From Botryosphaeria dothidea (taxonomy: Eukaryota; Ascomycota; Dothideomycetes; Botryosphaeriales; Botryosphaeriaceae), in NCBI GenBank assembly GCA_011503125.2, contig WWBZ02000007.1, forward strand, positions 372,001 through 436,000: a stretch of 64,000 nucleotides of DNA, in the 5' to 3' direction. Numbering within the stretch: position 1 is the first letter of the stretch; every line of letters begins with the position of its first letter. Positions 11,309 to 23,182 of this stretch are shown in pieces. The translations under genes and the position numbers were made by a program. Under the pieces are notes generated by a model that saw nothing but the letters and a program-made list of their open reading frames with translations, was not told the DNA's origin and did no database searches.

Positions 11309-11399
11309 CTCTCCGACGGGGAATCGAACCCCGGTCTCCCGCGCTTGCTAGAGCAGATGCTTTGACAAGCGGAAATCATCACCACTAGACCATCGAAGA
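11309..11399 (-). tRNA. tRNA-Asp (anticodon GTC) with a 19-nt intron
   Basis: Folds as a standard cloverleaf on the minus strand. The acceptor stem pairs TCTTCGA with TCGGAGA (one G-U), and the discriminator is G. The D-arm holds the box A-like GTCTAGTGGT. The anticodon stem TCCGC/GCGGG encloses a TTGTCAC loop with anticodon GTC. The T-arm is CGGGG-TTCGATT-CCCCG (box B). An insertion at plus-strand 11344-11362 sits one base 3' of the anticodon, the canonical tRNA intron position. Removing it leaves 72 nt, the normal tRNA-Asp length. No CCA is encoded, as expected in eukaryotes. Confidence 0.95.
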
Positions 11400-12315
11400 T
11401 GTTGAGCTCCTTGGAAGAGCTGATGGTGTTGTCTGAAGACGGAAACGGTAGGAAGCGCTTGTATAGGCGGAGACACGCTTGAATGAATGAGCGGTTCGAG
11501 TCGAGAGCGTCATTGAACGGGTGGGACTGGCGTGGTTGAAATCAAGGTAAATTGGGGGTGTGTGGGCTCGGAGGTTGCCGATGGCGGGAATAGACCGCGC
11601 CGGATTGCGGAAAGACGCCCTTTGATTCCTGGTCAGCTCTTTCGTGACTTGCAAGGAGAGGCGGTTTTGAAATGCTTTTGACGCCACGTGAACATTGCGG
11701 CGCCTGGGATTCTCATCGTCGCCTCCCTCAAATATGTGGAGGAACTCTCGGGAGGCCCTCTTCCGGACGACATGATCGACCTCTCGATGGATCTGGTCTG
11801 TAAAGCATGGAGCAGCGCTGAAAGACTTCCAGTGCGAGAGGATCAAGAAGGCAGTTTTGAAAGCAAGACAAAATAATGGATTTGTGGACAAGCGAATAGG
11901 CGATGAATACTTTTGCAGACTCTAATGCATGCAGACGATTATGAGAGCTCTTCAAAATAGGAGCAGGCACAAGATGGTGACGAGAAGCGGTGCATGTCGA
12001 AGGAGTACAGACGAAGGTGGACAGCATTTGAAGCCGTGAAGTGTTTTGCGGATGCGGAGAAGCTTTCTCTTTCGAATCCCAGGTGGATCTAAATAAGAGT
12101 CCTGCCCTCAGCTGTCGAATCTGATGGCAGAGCGCAGCACCGACCGTGCCGTGAGATGAACGGCAGAGGAGACACGGAATGCCGCAGTGGGAGGAGTAGA
12201 CACGCGGGCCGTGCGCGGGCGGTGAGATAACGCCAAGACGCTAGAGTCCGGGGAATCCAAAAAATATCGGCGGCGCAGATGCGTGAGAGCGCAAACACCA
12301 CTGCAACTTTCCAAC
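11400..12315. other. Intergenic region upstream of the Dbp9 gene
   Basis: No gene supported. Minus-strand ORFs (for example 11385-11891) overlap the tRNA and lack domain features. The 3' part is expected to hold the helicase promoter. Confidence 0.55.
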
Positions 12316-14274
12316 ATGGTCAAACGCAAGCTCAACGAACACGATGTGCCCGAGGACGCCGATGTTGTCGCTGCCTCGGCGCAATCCCAGCAATCCGCAC
12401 AGCCCTCGTTCGACGGCCTCGGCCTCGACGCTCGCCTGCTGCAAGGAATTGTCCGCCAAAAGTTCTCGACCCCGACACCCGTCCAAGCCCAGGCCATTCC
12501 TCTAGCTCTTGAGGGCAAGGACATACTAGGTAAGACCATTGTGCCGCCTCGCATCTCGTGCCTCACCTGCTGATACTTCACAGCCCGCTCCAAGACCGGC
12601 TCTGGCAAGACCGCCGCATACGTGCTTCCCATCCTCCACTCCATCCTCAAGCGCAAGGCCGACTCCTCCTTCGCCCAATGTACCTCCGCTCTGATCCTCG
12701 TCCCCACCCGCGAACTGGCTGGTCAGGTCACAAAGACGGTCGAGGCGTTCGCCACCTTCTGCGGTCAAGATGTGCGCGTCGCCAACATCACCCTGCGCGA
12801 GGATGATGCCGTCCAGCGCGCGCGTCTAACCGATTCTCCGGACATTGTGGTGGCTACCCCCGGTCGGACGTGTGTCAATCTGAACGCTGGGGCCCTGTCG
12901 CTGGACCGCCTCGCCCACCTGGTCATCGACGAGGCCGACTTGGTCCTGTCCTACGGATACGATGACGACCTGCAAAGCATCTCCAAGTCCATTCCCAAGG
13001 GAACCCAGGCATTCCTCATGAGTGCCACCCTCAGTAACGATGTCGATGACCTGAAAGGCCTGTTCTGCCGGGATCCCGTTTTGTTGGAGCTGGATGAGAA
13101 GGACGAGGACCAGGGCAAGGTCAGCCAGTACATCGTGAAATGTGCTGAGGATGAAAAGTTCTTGCTCATGTATGCCATCTTCATGCTCAAGCTCGTCAAG
13201 GGCAAGGTCATCGTTTTTGTTGGCGACATTGACCGCTGCTACCGTCTGAAGCTTTTCCTTGAACAATTTGGCATCAAGAGCTGTGTTCTCAACTCAGAAC
13301 TGCCCGTCAACTCGAGAATTCACGTCGTGGAAGAATTCAACAGAAACGTCTACGACATTATCATTGCTTCGGACGAGCACGAGGTGCTGGGCGATGAGGA
13401 CAAGAAGAAGCGCAAGAGCAAGGGTGCTGATGAGGAAGAGGAGGAGCCGGAAGAAGCGGAGGCAAATGGCCAGAACGAAAATGGAGAGGAAGATGCTGCA
13501 GACTCGAAATCAAAAATGGGCGAAAACCCGGCGGAACCGCCCAGGAAAAAGCGCAAAGGAAGGAAGAAGGACAAGGAGTACGGAATTGCCCGTGGTATCG
13601 ACTTCCAAAACGTCTCTCTCGTTCTCAACTTCGACCTCCCCACATCCTCCAAATCCTACACACACCGCATTGGTCGTACCGCCCGTGCCGGCAAGAACGG
13701 CATGGCCATTTCTTTTGTAATTCCCAAGGACCAATACCGCAAACACAAGCCGACTTCGATCGAGTCCTGCAGAAACGACGAGGAGGTTCTCGCCAAGATC
13801 ATGAAGAGCCAGGAGAAGAGGGGCAACAAGGTCCAGCCGTACCACTTCGACATGAAGGCCCTCGAGGGCTTCCGTTACCGTCTCGCCGACGCCCTCCGCG
13901 CCGTCACCCGCATCGCCGTCCGCGAAGCCCGCGCCCGCGAACTCCGCCAGGAGCTCCTCAAGTCCGAGAAGCTGAAGCGCCACTTCGAGGAGAACCCCCA
14001 GGACCTGCAGCACCTCCGCCATGACGGCGAGGTGCGGACCGCGCGCCAGCAACCGCATCTGAAGCACGTGCCGGAGTATCTATTGCCGGCCGGCGGAAAG
14101 AAGGATGTCGAGAAGGAGATTGGGTTCGTTGGGTTCAAGAAGGATGAGGGTAGGGAGAATAGGATCAGGAAGGCGAGGATGCAGAATAACAAAAGGGGGA
14201 AGGGCAGGATTGCGAAGACGAAGAAGGCGGATCCGTTGAAAACGTTTAATGCGAAGGGCAGAGGAAAGAAATAG
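12316..14274 (+). CDS. DBP9: ATP-dependent DEAD-box RNA helicase Dbp9
   Basis: Two exons, 12316-12529 and 12584-14274 (54-bp intron), 634 residues. Splicing restores motif I as [10 protein letters not shown] at residues 72-81. Other motifs are PTRELAGQV (Ia), TPGR (Ib), the DEAD box in [13 protein letters not shown] (II), SATLS (III) and [11 protein letters not shown] (VI). The Q-motif region is [12 protein letters not shown] long acidic/Lys-rich insertion between helicase-domain motifs (about residues 370-430) and a very basic C-terminal tail ending KGRGKK are typical of Dbp9. In yeast the family acts in the nucleolus in 60S ribosomal subunit assembly. The ATG at 12316 gives [10 protein letters not shown], a basic nuclear-type start. 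Convincing orthologue on motifs and architecture. Confidence 0.96.
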
Positions 14275-14882
14275 ACTATGAGAGGGGATCATGTTTCCAG
14301 AGTAATTTGTTTGTCATCTGCAGAAAAGCGTAGTTTGCAACTTGAAGCATTTCGAGGCGTTAGTCACATCGTCACAAGGTAGTAGTGACATACCGAAAAT
14401 GGAGTATTGATGGTAAAATCACGAATTCCTACAAAGCCGGTGACATTGACGTGAGGAACACTCAGTGTCCAGGCCAAAGAGCAAGCCTCATGACCAGTTG
14501 ATCCAGTAAAGTACGGTCACTAAACACCATTTCAAGTCATCGTCATGTGCTCAAGCTAGACTAGCATCGTCGTGCCGAAGCAGCATGTCCAGCATCTGAC
14601 AGCCGCACACCCTTCCGCGACAATGCCCCGCTGATCATCAATCCTATCCGCTGAGCACGGTACTGCGCTACCACCTGCGCAATTCCTCCAAACACGTCCT
14701 CGTGCCTACCAGACCCTCCCACCCGTGCACCTCACCGGCAACCCTCCCCCTCCCTACATAAACCCCCCTAACCCCGCCATCCTCCTTTCCTCCTTCACCG
14801 CACCACCACTTCCTCACTCCACAGGGAAGCGAACAATTCAACGCAACGGCAGCACTGTTCGGACCGACGGTCGGCGAAGCAC

Positions 14883-15019
14883 TGTTGTCTGTCCTCGTTT
14901 CTGTAAATTTTCAGAGCCGAGACAACAACTGCTTGGCTGTTCGGCTCTGAGCGGCTCCTCACTTTGTTGCTGTCCGTTCTGTAATTTTCAGGACTGAGAC
15001 AACAACTGGTGCTTGCTGT
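14883..15019. repeat. Imperfect direct repeat, about 57 bp, two copies
   Basis: Copy 1 (14883-14940) and copy 2 (14964-15019) share, in the same order, a TGT(T/C)CG-like start, TTCTGTAA, ATTTTCAG or TTTTCAGG, then GAGACAACAACT and GCTTG(G)CTGT. Each copy contains a short GTAA...TTTTCAG segment that looks like a minimal intron but is far too short to splice. It lies in noncoding DNA about 610 bp downstream of the Dbp9 stop. Confidence 0.8.
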
Positions 15020-18000
15020 TTGCTGAGGGTTACCGTTCACTGTGGGGTGCTTGGTCGGCTGGCTGGCTGGCTGGTTTGGGTTAAAGTGGAAGGAGGGAAG
15101 GTTTTTTTTCTCTCTCAATCTTTCACACTATACTTCTCGGTCGCGTTTCGTGGGCTGCGTCGCGCCGCGCTGCGGGTAGCTCGGAGGCCTGCAGCATTAT
15201 GTGACAATGATGAGGCTCATTAAGGTGTGAAATTGTTGGTTGCGGTTGTTTCCGTTCGGTGGATCATGTTGATGGGAAGTGCCAGATGAGTGAAAAAGTG
15301 AAGGAAACTGATTTCACTATTTAGGTCTGAAATTTCAAGAATGAGAAGAGAAGAATGGGAAACAGCCATCAGCTGCGGGTTTCGAAACAATAACCTCTAA
15401 ATCCTCAAAGGTGCCTATTGGGAGCTGTTGTTTGGCTTACCTCAGAAATGTCTAAATGAAGATCATATCCCTTTAATTTCGGGCACACGCTCTCCGCTTC
15501 TCCCGAAGAGCCCAGGTAAGATGTAAAACATTGTTTCAGGCGGGCTTTTAAGGGTCACAGACATCGAGGAAACTAAAGGTTTGGTTTGAAAGAGGACCTT
15601 GATCCAATGGGAGCTGAGTGACAGTTAACAGATACTCATATACATCAATTCCATTCACCAGGAAGACCCAAACTGCCACATGTGTAATTCTCAGAGCAGT
15701 AACGTATATTAGATAATCATCAGCGGCTGATTCCAGGCTCCGTTATCCGTGTACCAATCAGTTCGACAACCACAAAGATACAGTTACCGAGGAAGTCGAC
15801 GAGAACCTCCGACACTTCCCAAAAATACTGATACTTTTGACCTTAGCGCGAACAGGCTGACAGCCTCTTGGGCATTCTGTATGACACTCTAGATTTGGAC
15901 ATAGAAACTTGCTCGACCACCATCCTCAAACACCTCCGCAGACAACCTTCGACTCCAACGGACACGCGGAATCCCGTAGCCAGCACGACCGGAAACAGAC
16001 GGCGCTTGGAGGGAGCCCAGAAAAGGGTGTAACCGGTGCGCGTGGAATCCGAGGAGGCCACTAAGCGCCGGCAGGGCTTCGCGGCAGATACACATTTTCA
16101 GATTCGCAAGCTTAACCATCTTTCCCATTCGAGTGTCCTACACGGGATACACGTATGCAGTAGCGTATGCAGTGGATACTCCTCCCCAGCATCTGTCACG
16201 GCACGGACGGCTGTAGACGCTCCGGAAAAGGTGAGCCTTCAGGAAGAAGTAGCACCGAGCCCGTCCTCGCCATCTCGCCTTCGAACGCTAGCGATACCTC
16301 CCCGAGAAGATCCGTTAGCACACACAGAACTGACTCATCCCGTCTTTCTGGAAGAAAACAAGAACCCCCCCCTCTCTCTCAACCCAGCTGGAAATCGTGG
16401 TCCGGCGCAGCTCAGCGATCATCGACGGGCGGCTCGGCTCCATTCATCCGGGAGACGTGCAGATCCCCCCCTCCATCCACACGACTGATTCACGTCGTCT
16501 GTTTCGGGTCGGGATGAGGAGCTGTGGAAGCTCCCGTCTGGTATTGCTCGGAGAAAATCTGGCTGTCGTATTTCGCCGGTTGGGAAAACAAGAATCAAAC
16601 GGCTGGGAAGATCCGGAAGCGCAACCGTCTGGGTCGCACGTGGCTGCAGGACGGGAACTAGTGGGTAGTCTATCCTCTGTCGGTATACTATCGATATCAG
16701 TGTTTTGGGATCGAGAGTTCAACAAGGTGAAATTGTCAGCCAGTGGCGGTCCGTCGCGCCTCCTTAAGGGAGATAAGAACTGTATCATCAACCTGGAGCA
16801 TGAGATGCGGAACGATTGGTGATAGGGATGCCTGCTATCCAGAACCTGGAGAAAACGATTGCCAAGCATTTTGTTGCGGAAGAGTTTATTCTGGCGGCCC
16901 ACTCTTGGCTATCATGATTGATCGACGCGCAGCTCATGATCGTCGCTGCCACTTGTCGATCTGGCCTGTTCATGCACATTGGGGAGTGCGCGATGCAAGT
17001 CCGATATTCTCTCATGCGCAAAGATCAATTGCCGATGCGCTTGCCAACACCTGCCTTTCGATCGAATGCATATTCGGGATGATGGATGGAGAGCCAAAAA
17101 GTATTGATACATGGAGCTCAAAGAATTATTGGTCTATTGTGTGCAAAGAGGTTGAGATGATTGTCAAGGGACTTGGGCTTTTGAGGTTCGCTTGTTCTAG
17201 ACCCGATGGCCGCGGTCGATCTTGATCAGCGAGAAAGCTTCTTTTCGGGAACGCTGAGTCCCCGCACACTACTGCACATACGGAGCACCGAATCCAGCGA
17301 AGTTTGATCTTGAACGTATTGTTGGACTGCAATAGTAACAATGGCACACGAAGTTTGAGAGAAAGGTCGGAGGAAAAGAATTTCCCCCGTGATGAACCTA
17401 CCATTTCCTTGGGCTCACAAAACGGTGATATCCGGAGGTGTTGAGAGCAACGCCTGGAACTTCCACCGGGCAACTATCGTGGCCTTCCGAAAGCGCCATA
17501 CCCACGTCGCTTTTGATTCACGGCCTCGGAACAGAGTTTTGTGGCTTGCAACAACTGCTGGCCAGGAACCCCTCCCGTTGGCTCGAACTGTTGGGCCTTT
17601 CGATTGACCAGCGTTGAGAATGCGCCTCTCGCGGGACGGTGGAAAGAATTGAGATGGCTTTTGCACTCCCGAACGAGCGGAAACCACGATATTCTGGAAT
17701 ACGTTCACGGAGGATCCACGGAGAGGAAGATGCCAAGAAAAAGTCAAAACGAAGAATCCCTGATGCTTCTGGAGACAACAGCATCCTGAAACGGAGGTAT
17801 CCATGACCGCGTGCTGCCATGTGGCCCACTGACTCCCCGGTCTTGCGTTTAGGTTCAATAATGGCGGGGCATTGTTGGTTATGCCGAAAGAGGCACACTC
17901 CCTTCCCCACTAAAATGCATTGAACGTGCCTGATTCAGGCCATCAGACGCATCCAAACGGAGAGGTCTCCGTCTGCACGCTCGAGGCCATAGAGAAAGTC

Positions 18001-21000
18001 TCACGGACAAGTAAACGGGCCGCACCCGGGGCGAAATATCCTCGTAGACTGTTGGCCAAGAGACCGTTGGGTCCGTTAGCAGATCCAAGCCACGTGCCGG
18101 AGGTCCGAGTCGGCTGGCATTCCCTGGAGGGAGACTCGACGCTTCCAGAAACTGGGGTAGCTCGGCGGGGAAAATGAAGTCCGATGGGGGCGCATGCGGT
18201 GGACTGCGGTGGCTGCAGAGGCGGAGAAGGCGGAAGGGGTAATGGCATCCCTGACGCTGCAGCAATATATGTAGGGGCGGGAAAGAGTGGGTGAGCTAAA
18301 GCAAAGTGGAGCAATGAGGGATGAATGAGTCTGGACCGGCGCTGCGAGGTGCAGCGGATTCGAGCTTGGAATACATGGAAACAGTGGAACTGCTCCACAC
18401 TCACGGATGGCAAAAGGTCGCCCCTGGCTCGAAGGGGTCCATGGTGCAACGAGAACAGATATCTGGATGGCAAAATCAGCCGATTTTGAACCCTGAAATG
18501 TGGGTTTTGCGCAATCCTGATCGTCGACGCTTCTGCGGGCCAGAGGAGTCGAAGTGGACGGTGCCGGGATGATGGCTCACCAGCCACAGCTCTTGGGCGG
18601 GTGTGGTGGTGCTGGGCGGTGCGAGGCCCGATCGCCGCGATCGTCTGGCAGTCGAGCGTGGATCCTTGGTAGCTCGAATTCAAAGTCGACGACAGCCTCT
18701 CATCTGCGCGCGCCGCAGGCTGAGCGATGGGAGCGGAGCAGCACAGTCCGGGCGACAGGAGAGCGATCAGCAGGGCGAGTGTTAGCTTACGGAGTGCAGC
18801 TGGCAGCGGGACGGGATGCAGGCAGCAGTGAGGCCGACACGTGCGCGCGAGGCCTTCCCGTGGGAAGCTGCAAGGCAATCTGCCTGCCTGACTCGGAGAC
18901 GCTCTTCCCTTCGCTGTAAGGCCAGTAAGACCTTCTTGGGCCGCCTGGTCGCGCGCTGCCGGCCCTGCGCGAAGAAGCTCAGTCGCCGGCCCTCCACCTC
19001 GCCTGCAACCACCACGACCACCCGCACTGCCAGACCTCACCGCATCTCTGCTGCCCACCGTTGCTGCCCGGCTGCTACGCTGGGCGCACGCCAGACGTCA
19101 CGTTGGGCGGCGCAATGCTCCAATTGCAGCTGCCAGCCCGCGTGCGACAAAATTTTGCCTGCCTCAAGCGCTCGCTCGTACCCGTACTCAACACCTCACG
19201 TGCACACCGCTCCGGCCAGCCTTCGACCAACCACGATCCTAAACATAGCTCTTCCCAACTACCGTGATCGACCAAACTCTGCCCGAAGCGCCTGCTCCGT
19301 CCCTTCTCACCGTCCATCCAGCCTGACCCACGTTCGACGCCAGTGGCCCGTGGTGCCAGCAGAAACTTCGCTCCCCGCTGCCTATCGCACCCCGATCGTC
19401 ATCACTTTCTCAGGCACGCATCCGCACGTCAGTGACCTGCGGTCGCTCGCGTTGACCTGGCCGACCGTTTTCCGTTCCTCGGGGCGACAGCCGTAGCGTA
19501 GGGCGGTGATAATCGCGCGGACCGCAAGCCGCCGCGGACTCTGCCGCCGACGACGCCGCCGCCGCCGGCGGTCGCCCTTCGTTCCTGGCGCATCTCGTTT
19601 GCTGCTTTCGACACCAGGCTGACTCTCTTCCGCCGTAGCAAAACCAGCCGAGAGACGGAGGCCCACGCAGGAAAGGGGGGAAAAAATGTTCAAGCGGCCG
19701 CCAATTTCCCCATTCACTCGCTTGCCCTGTCCAGTCATGCTGGCCCCGTCCAATGTTTTTTCTTCCTTTTCCCCCGCTTTCCCAGTCTTGGCGCTGGACC
19801 AGCACATTACTGACGCCTTCCTCAAGCCACCTGCGCAAACCTGCTTTGCTGCATCATCTGCGGCTTCGTAACAGTAGCTGTTCCTTCCTGTTCCTCCCTA
19901 ACATGTGGGGACGCCTCTCCCAAAACGAGGCGTGATGCTAACAATAGCTTCGATCTGCCAGCGAAAGTTACGATCGATAGGCAAGCGCTCCTGTCTCTTC
20001 TGGCAAGGAGTGGGACGGCGGACCCTTCGTCATCGTTTTTCTTCGGCCTCGGCCGCTGGTTCCCGGAACTAACCTCGTGTGCGAATCTCTCTGTGCACGT
20101 TTTGTGGAAAGGACGCGTGAGAGTGGACGCAGGAAGAAGAGGGATCAGCGGGTTTGCGGGCCCCTATGTTTCTGCATGTGCCTGTGTTTTTTTTTCCCTG
20201 GATGTGGGAGAGCAGCGCCAGAGTGATGTTCTGCGTGTCAGTCGGTTGCGTTTGGGTGGTGTAATGACCAATGCTTGACGGACAGAGTCGTGCTAGATTT
20301 ACTGCGGAGCCTGGTTGTATTGAAGATGTATGCACCCAGCCTACCTTTTACTGATTTTGTGCAGCCGTCACACTTGTGGAGTGACTTTAATTAGTTTCCC
20401 ATCGAACTTGGGGGTCTGAGACGGCGGAACGCGCTCCGGCGAGCGGGATACGTGCGACGTCATCACCGAACGACATGTGCCTGTACAACGGCGCGTGGCG
20501 GCTATACAGGCCAAGGAAGCCTCGGTGTTCCCTTGGGCTTTTCGACGACGTGGTTATGATGCACACCAGTGGCACAACACTTGTCGTCAGCGGCTAACTG
20601 ACCTGATGATGCCGCTGCTCCTACTCTCCTTCCCCCCTCTTCAGTGACCTCGGCTCTATCTCGCACGCCGTGGCGCTCTCCCCCCACCAGTCTACCATTC
20701 CTCCCACCCCTTAACTCCGCATCAATGCTCGGGGTCCGAAAGCGGTAGAAAGCAGCAAACAAGGCAGGGCAGAAGAGCGTCGACGAAAACAGTGACGGCG
20801 AGCTCTCTGTTGGTCGCGCTGCAGGTTAAACTTTCTGCCTAGGTAGGGCAACCTGCATACACGGCGCGGCCGCCCTCCTTTGACTTGTACGATCAGTTGC
20901 TACTTCTGTGTGACGCTGCTTTTCTCCACTGCATGTCTGTTTCTTCCAAGGTACATGCTACACAGCGCCTGTAGATCGATTCAATTGAAGAAAGTGGCAT

Positions 21001-21103
21001 GGATTCGTACAGCATGCACCTCAATGACAGTTTCTGTGCAGGAAAACCGGTCCAAGCGAGGCCGGGGTGTCGGCTGGTCGCTACATTGTCCGAAATTGGG
21101 GGT

Positions 21104-21117
21104 GGGGGGGGGGGGGG
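21104..21117. repeat. G14 homopolymer tract
   Basis: Fourteen consecutive G residues on the plus strand, preceded by a further G5 (21098-21102) one base away. Possible G-quadruplex-forming site in noncoding DNA; also a likely sequencing-error site. Confidence 0.9.
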
Positions 21118-21612
21118 TGTGTGGGAGAGGCGGACTACTTTCCTGCCTTACAGGCAAGTCGCACACACCATTGTGGAGAAGCGTCCAGACAGGAAGATCA
21201 GCAGCTGAGAGAGCCTTGGTGAGGGTGAGGCGAAACATTTGTTTAAAAAAAAAACGCCTCGTCGGTTAATGTTCTGGCAATCCTATCTCGCGAGAAGCAG
21301 CGACTTTAGGAGAGACAGACGATGGGGGGGGGCGAGGTGACTACTGGGGCCCGGTAATTTTGTGGGATGGCGAGAACCGGGGGGCGGCCAGAAGCCAGAG
21401 CCGCATGGAAGTCCAAGTGAGATTGAGAAGACCGAGCGAGATCTCACTCACCCTCGTCGGGGGGCCTGTGTGAGGAGAGGGGAGGTGGGGCGTGCGCGCC
21501 TGACGGGCTGTCAGGCAGACTTCTGGATCGCTGATGTGAGCGAAGAGACCAAGCCACTGCCTGTTGTCCGTCTTGTGTGTGTTCTCGGGCGGCGGGCTGG
21601 CGTATAGCGAAT

Positions 21613-21624
21613 ACGCGTACGCGT
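21613..21624. promoter_or_regulatory. Perfect 12-bp palindrome of two abutting ACGCGT boxes
   Basis: ACGCGTACGCGT is identical on both strands. ACGCGT is the MluI cell-cycle box bound by MBF (Mbp1/Res-type) factors in yeasts. It lies 1.35 kb beyond the 3' end of the 68-codon gene with no obvious target promoter. Functional assignment is inference only. Confidence 0.35.
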
Positions 21625-21912
21625 TCGTGCTCTCTGCCGCCGCCGCCAGCGAGAAAGCAAAAAAGGCGGGCGGGCACTGCTGCGCTCAAGGCGCGACGAG
21701 AGAGAGATGGCGCAATGGGCGTCTTGTCTGTGGCTTGCCTGCATGGGGGCCCTGCCTCATGACGGATCTCGGAGTCATCATTGGCCGCATGAGTCGTCCC
21801 TTGTGCCGTTCTCTTTCTCTTCTCTCCCCTTGAGGCACCCTCGCCGGGTCGATTGTCCGCGCGTCGTTTTTCGCGATGGGCCCCAGGGCCGGTGCTGGTC
21901 CAGCCCGGACCG

Positions 21913-21925
21913 CCCCCCCCCCCCC
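21913..21925. repeat. C13 homopolymer tract
   Basis: Thirteen consecutive C residues on the plus strand, about 800 bp from the G14 tract and of opposite polarity. Confidence 0.9.
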
Positions 21926-22975
21926 GGCCAGCCAGCACGGCCGGTGCACCTTGGCCCTCGGCTATCATTATCCTGTTTTTTTGCGTGTTTCTCTCGTTGT
22001 CCTTGCGAGCAAACACGTTACTGTCATACCGCAGTGCCTGACCATGATCTCGGTGGAGGGGGGCGAAGAGGGGAAAGATGAGCTGGCCCCTTCTAGGCTC
22101 CACGGCTGTGTTCGATCGATAGTTTCGTCGGGCACGAGTGCAGTGAGTGCAGCAGTGATGCAGGTTGCTTGCTTGCTGCCGCTGCGGCTGCTTGGCATAT
22201 CCCGCATGTGAGATCCCTTGCGGTGGGCAGAGTTCTTCGGCCGCAATCTCTCCGCTTCGATGTGATCTGTAGCATTGTGTTTTCCTTGCGGTATCCTGCG
22301 TGCTGCATGCAGGACTCGGCCGGGAAGCATTTTGGCTTATTCACACTGCGGGCAGAAGTGTAAGCGGAGATACTCCGAAGATGCTTGTCAAAAGTGAATT
22401 TGAGGGTCTATGTAAAGTGCCAAAATAAACGGGTAGATGTTTTCAAAGGGGATATCGTAAATGAAGAGTAAAATGAAGAGAAACATGACCGCCTGAGCGC
22501 CTGCGCTGGAAAAGTTGATCATGAATGGGGAGACATGATGGTGAAATAGGGTTGAAGAAAACGTGCGCCGGCCCTGGTTCCGTGTGCCATTTTGTTGCCC
22601 ATTCCCTCGCGTGAAATCCCCAATGATGCTTCGTGTCTCGTGAAAACCCTCGTGATGCCAGATAATTCCCCTCTAGCGCCCTAATCCGTTCCCCTTTCGT
22701 GGTGACCATCCCCGCCTTTCCGTTGCGTAAGACTCCGTAAGAGATCGTGCTAGGGAACGACTGGTTCCCTCCAAGCGCGGCGCGGCACGGCGCGGTGCGG
22801 TTGGGGGAGCTTCAACCAGAAACTGGGAAGTGTGTGTGGTGACTGAGAGTCCAGGATGGTGAAGTTGAGTGGTGATTTGTGGTTTTGGTTGTAAAAAATG
22901 TGTGATCACTGGTGGCCATCGCTGCGCCTAGAGGACAGAACGAACGCATGGCTGCAGAGACGGACATTGGAGCTC

Positions 22976-23182
22976 TCATCTGCTCTTGGGCGAAGAGGCG
23001 GCCAGAGAGGCGAAGGACGCCGTCATGGCCGAGTAGGGTGCTGAGCCAGTTGACGAGGCCGAGGAGGCGCTGGGAGAGCGCACGGGAGCCTGCAGGTTGA
23101 GAGTGATGCAGGAGGCACAGCGGCCGTTGGGAGAGTTGCAGCGGCCGCGGCAGCCACGCTCGTAGTTGGCGCAAGAGAACAT
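22976..23182 (-). CDS. Small Cys-rich protein (68 residues)
   Basis: Single exon. The ATG is preceded by CACC, a good eukaryotic start context, and by a long CT/CAC-rich leader (23183-23225). Codons strongly prefer C or G at the third position, like expressed genes in this window. The N-terminal 25 residues carry five cysteines spaced C-x6-C-x3-C-x6-C-x2-C (positions 4, 11, 15, 22, 25): MFSCANYERGCRGRCN, then GRCASC. The rest is Ser/Ala-rich and weakly hydrophobic. There is no signal peptide, so a metal-binding or disulfide-knot cytosolic or nuclear microprotein is more likely than a secreted effector. I believe similar short ascomycete proteins begin with a Cys-rich YERGCRGR-like motif, but that is recollection, not a search result. 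Function unknown. Confidence 0.7.
   Translation of the reverse strand: MFSCANYERGCRGRCNSPNGRCASCITLNLQAPVRSPSASSASSTGSAPYSAMTASFASLAASSPKSR

Larger units (their letters stand above)
14275..22975. other. 8.7-kb gene-poor tract
   Basis: No spliceable gene with recognisable domains was found on either strand. Long ORFs occur (notably 17943-19058 on the minus strand, 371 codons) but coincide with GC-rich stretches, have opposite-strand partners of similar length, and are low-complexity Arg/Ser/Pro/Ala. Features seen are an imperfect tandem duplication (14883-15019), a 14-nt G run, a 13-nt C run and a double ACGCGT element. The 3' part lies downstream of the minus-strand 68-codon gene. Confidence 0.5.

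Noticed and set aside
11385..11891. 168-codon minus-strand ORF
   Set aside because: Its end overlaps the tRNA-Asp gene and it shows no domain or splice support.
17943..19058. 371-codon minus-strand ORF with an internal hydrophobic, signal-like stretch
   Set aside because: Low-complexity Arg/Ser/Pro/Ala composition, GC-rich local sequence that lowers stop-codon frequency, a competing 226-codon ORF on the opposite strand, no domain, and no ATG placing the hydrophobic stretch at the N-terminus. A protein search with hits outside this genome would reverse this.
21444..22103. 219-codon minus-strand ORF and neighbouring Arg/Gly-rich ORFs at 19-24 kb
   Set aside because: Arise from GC-rich low-complexity DNA including the C13 tract; overlapping ORFs exist on both strands.
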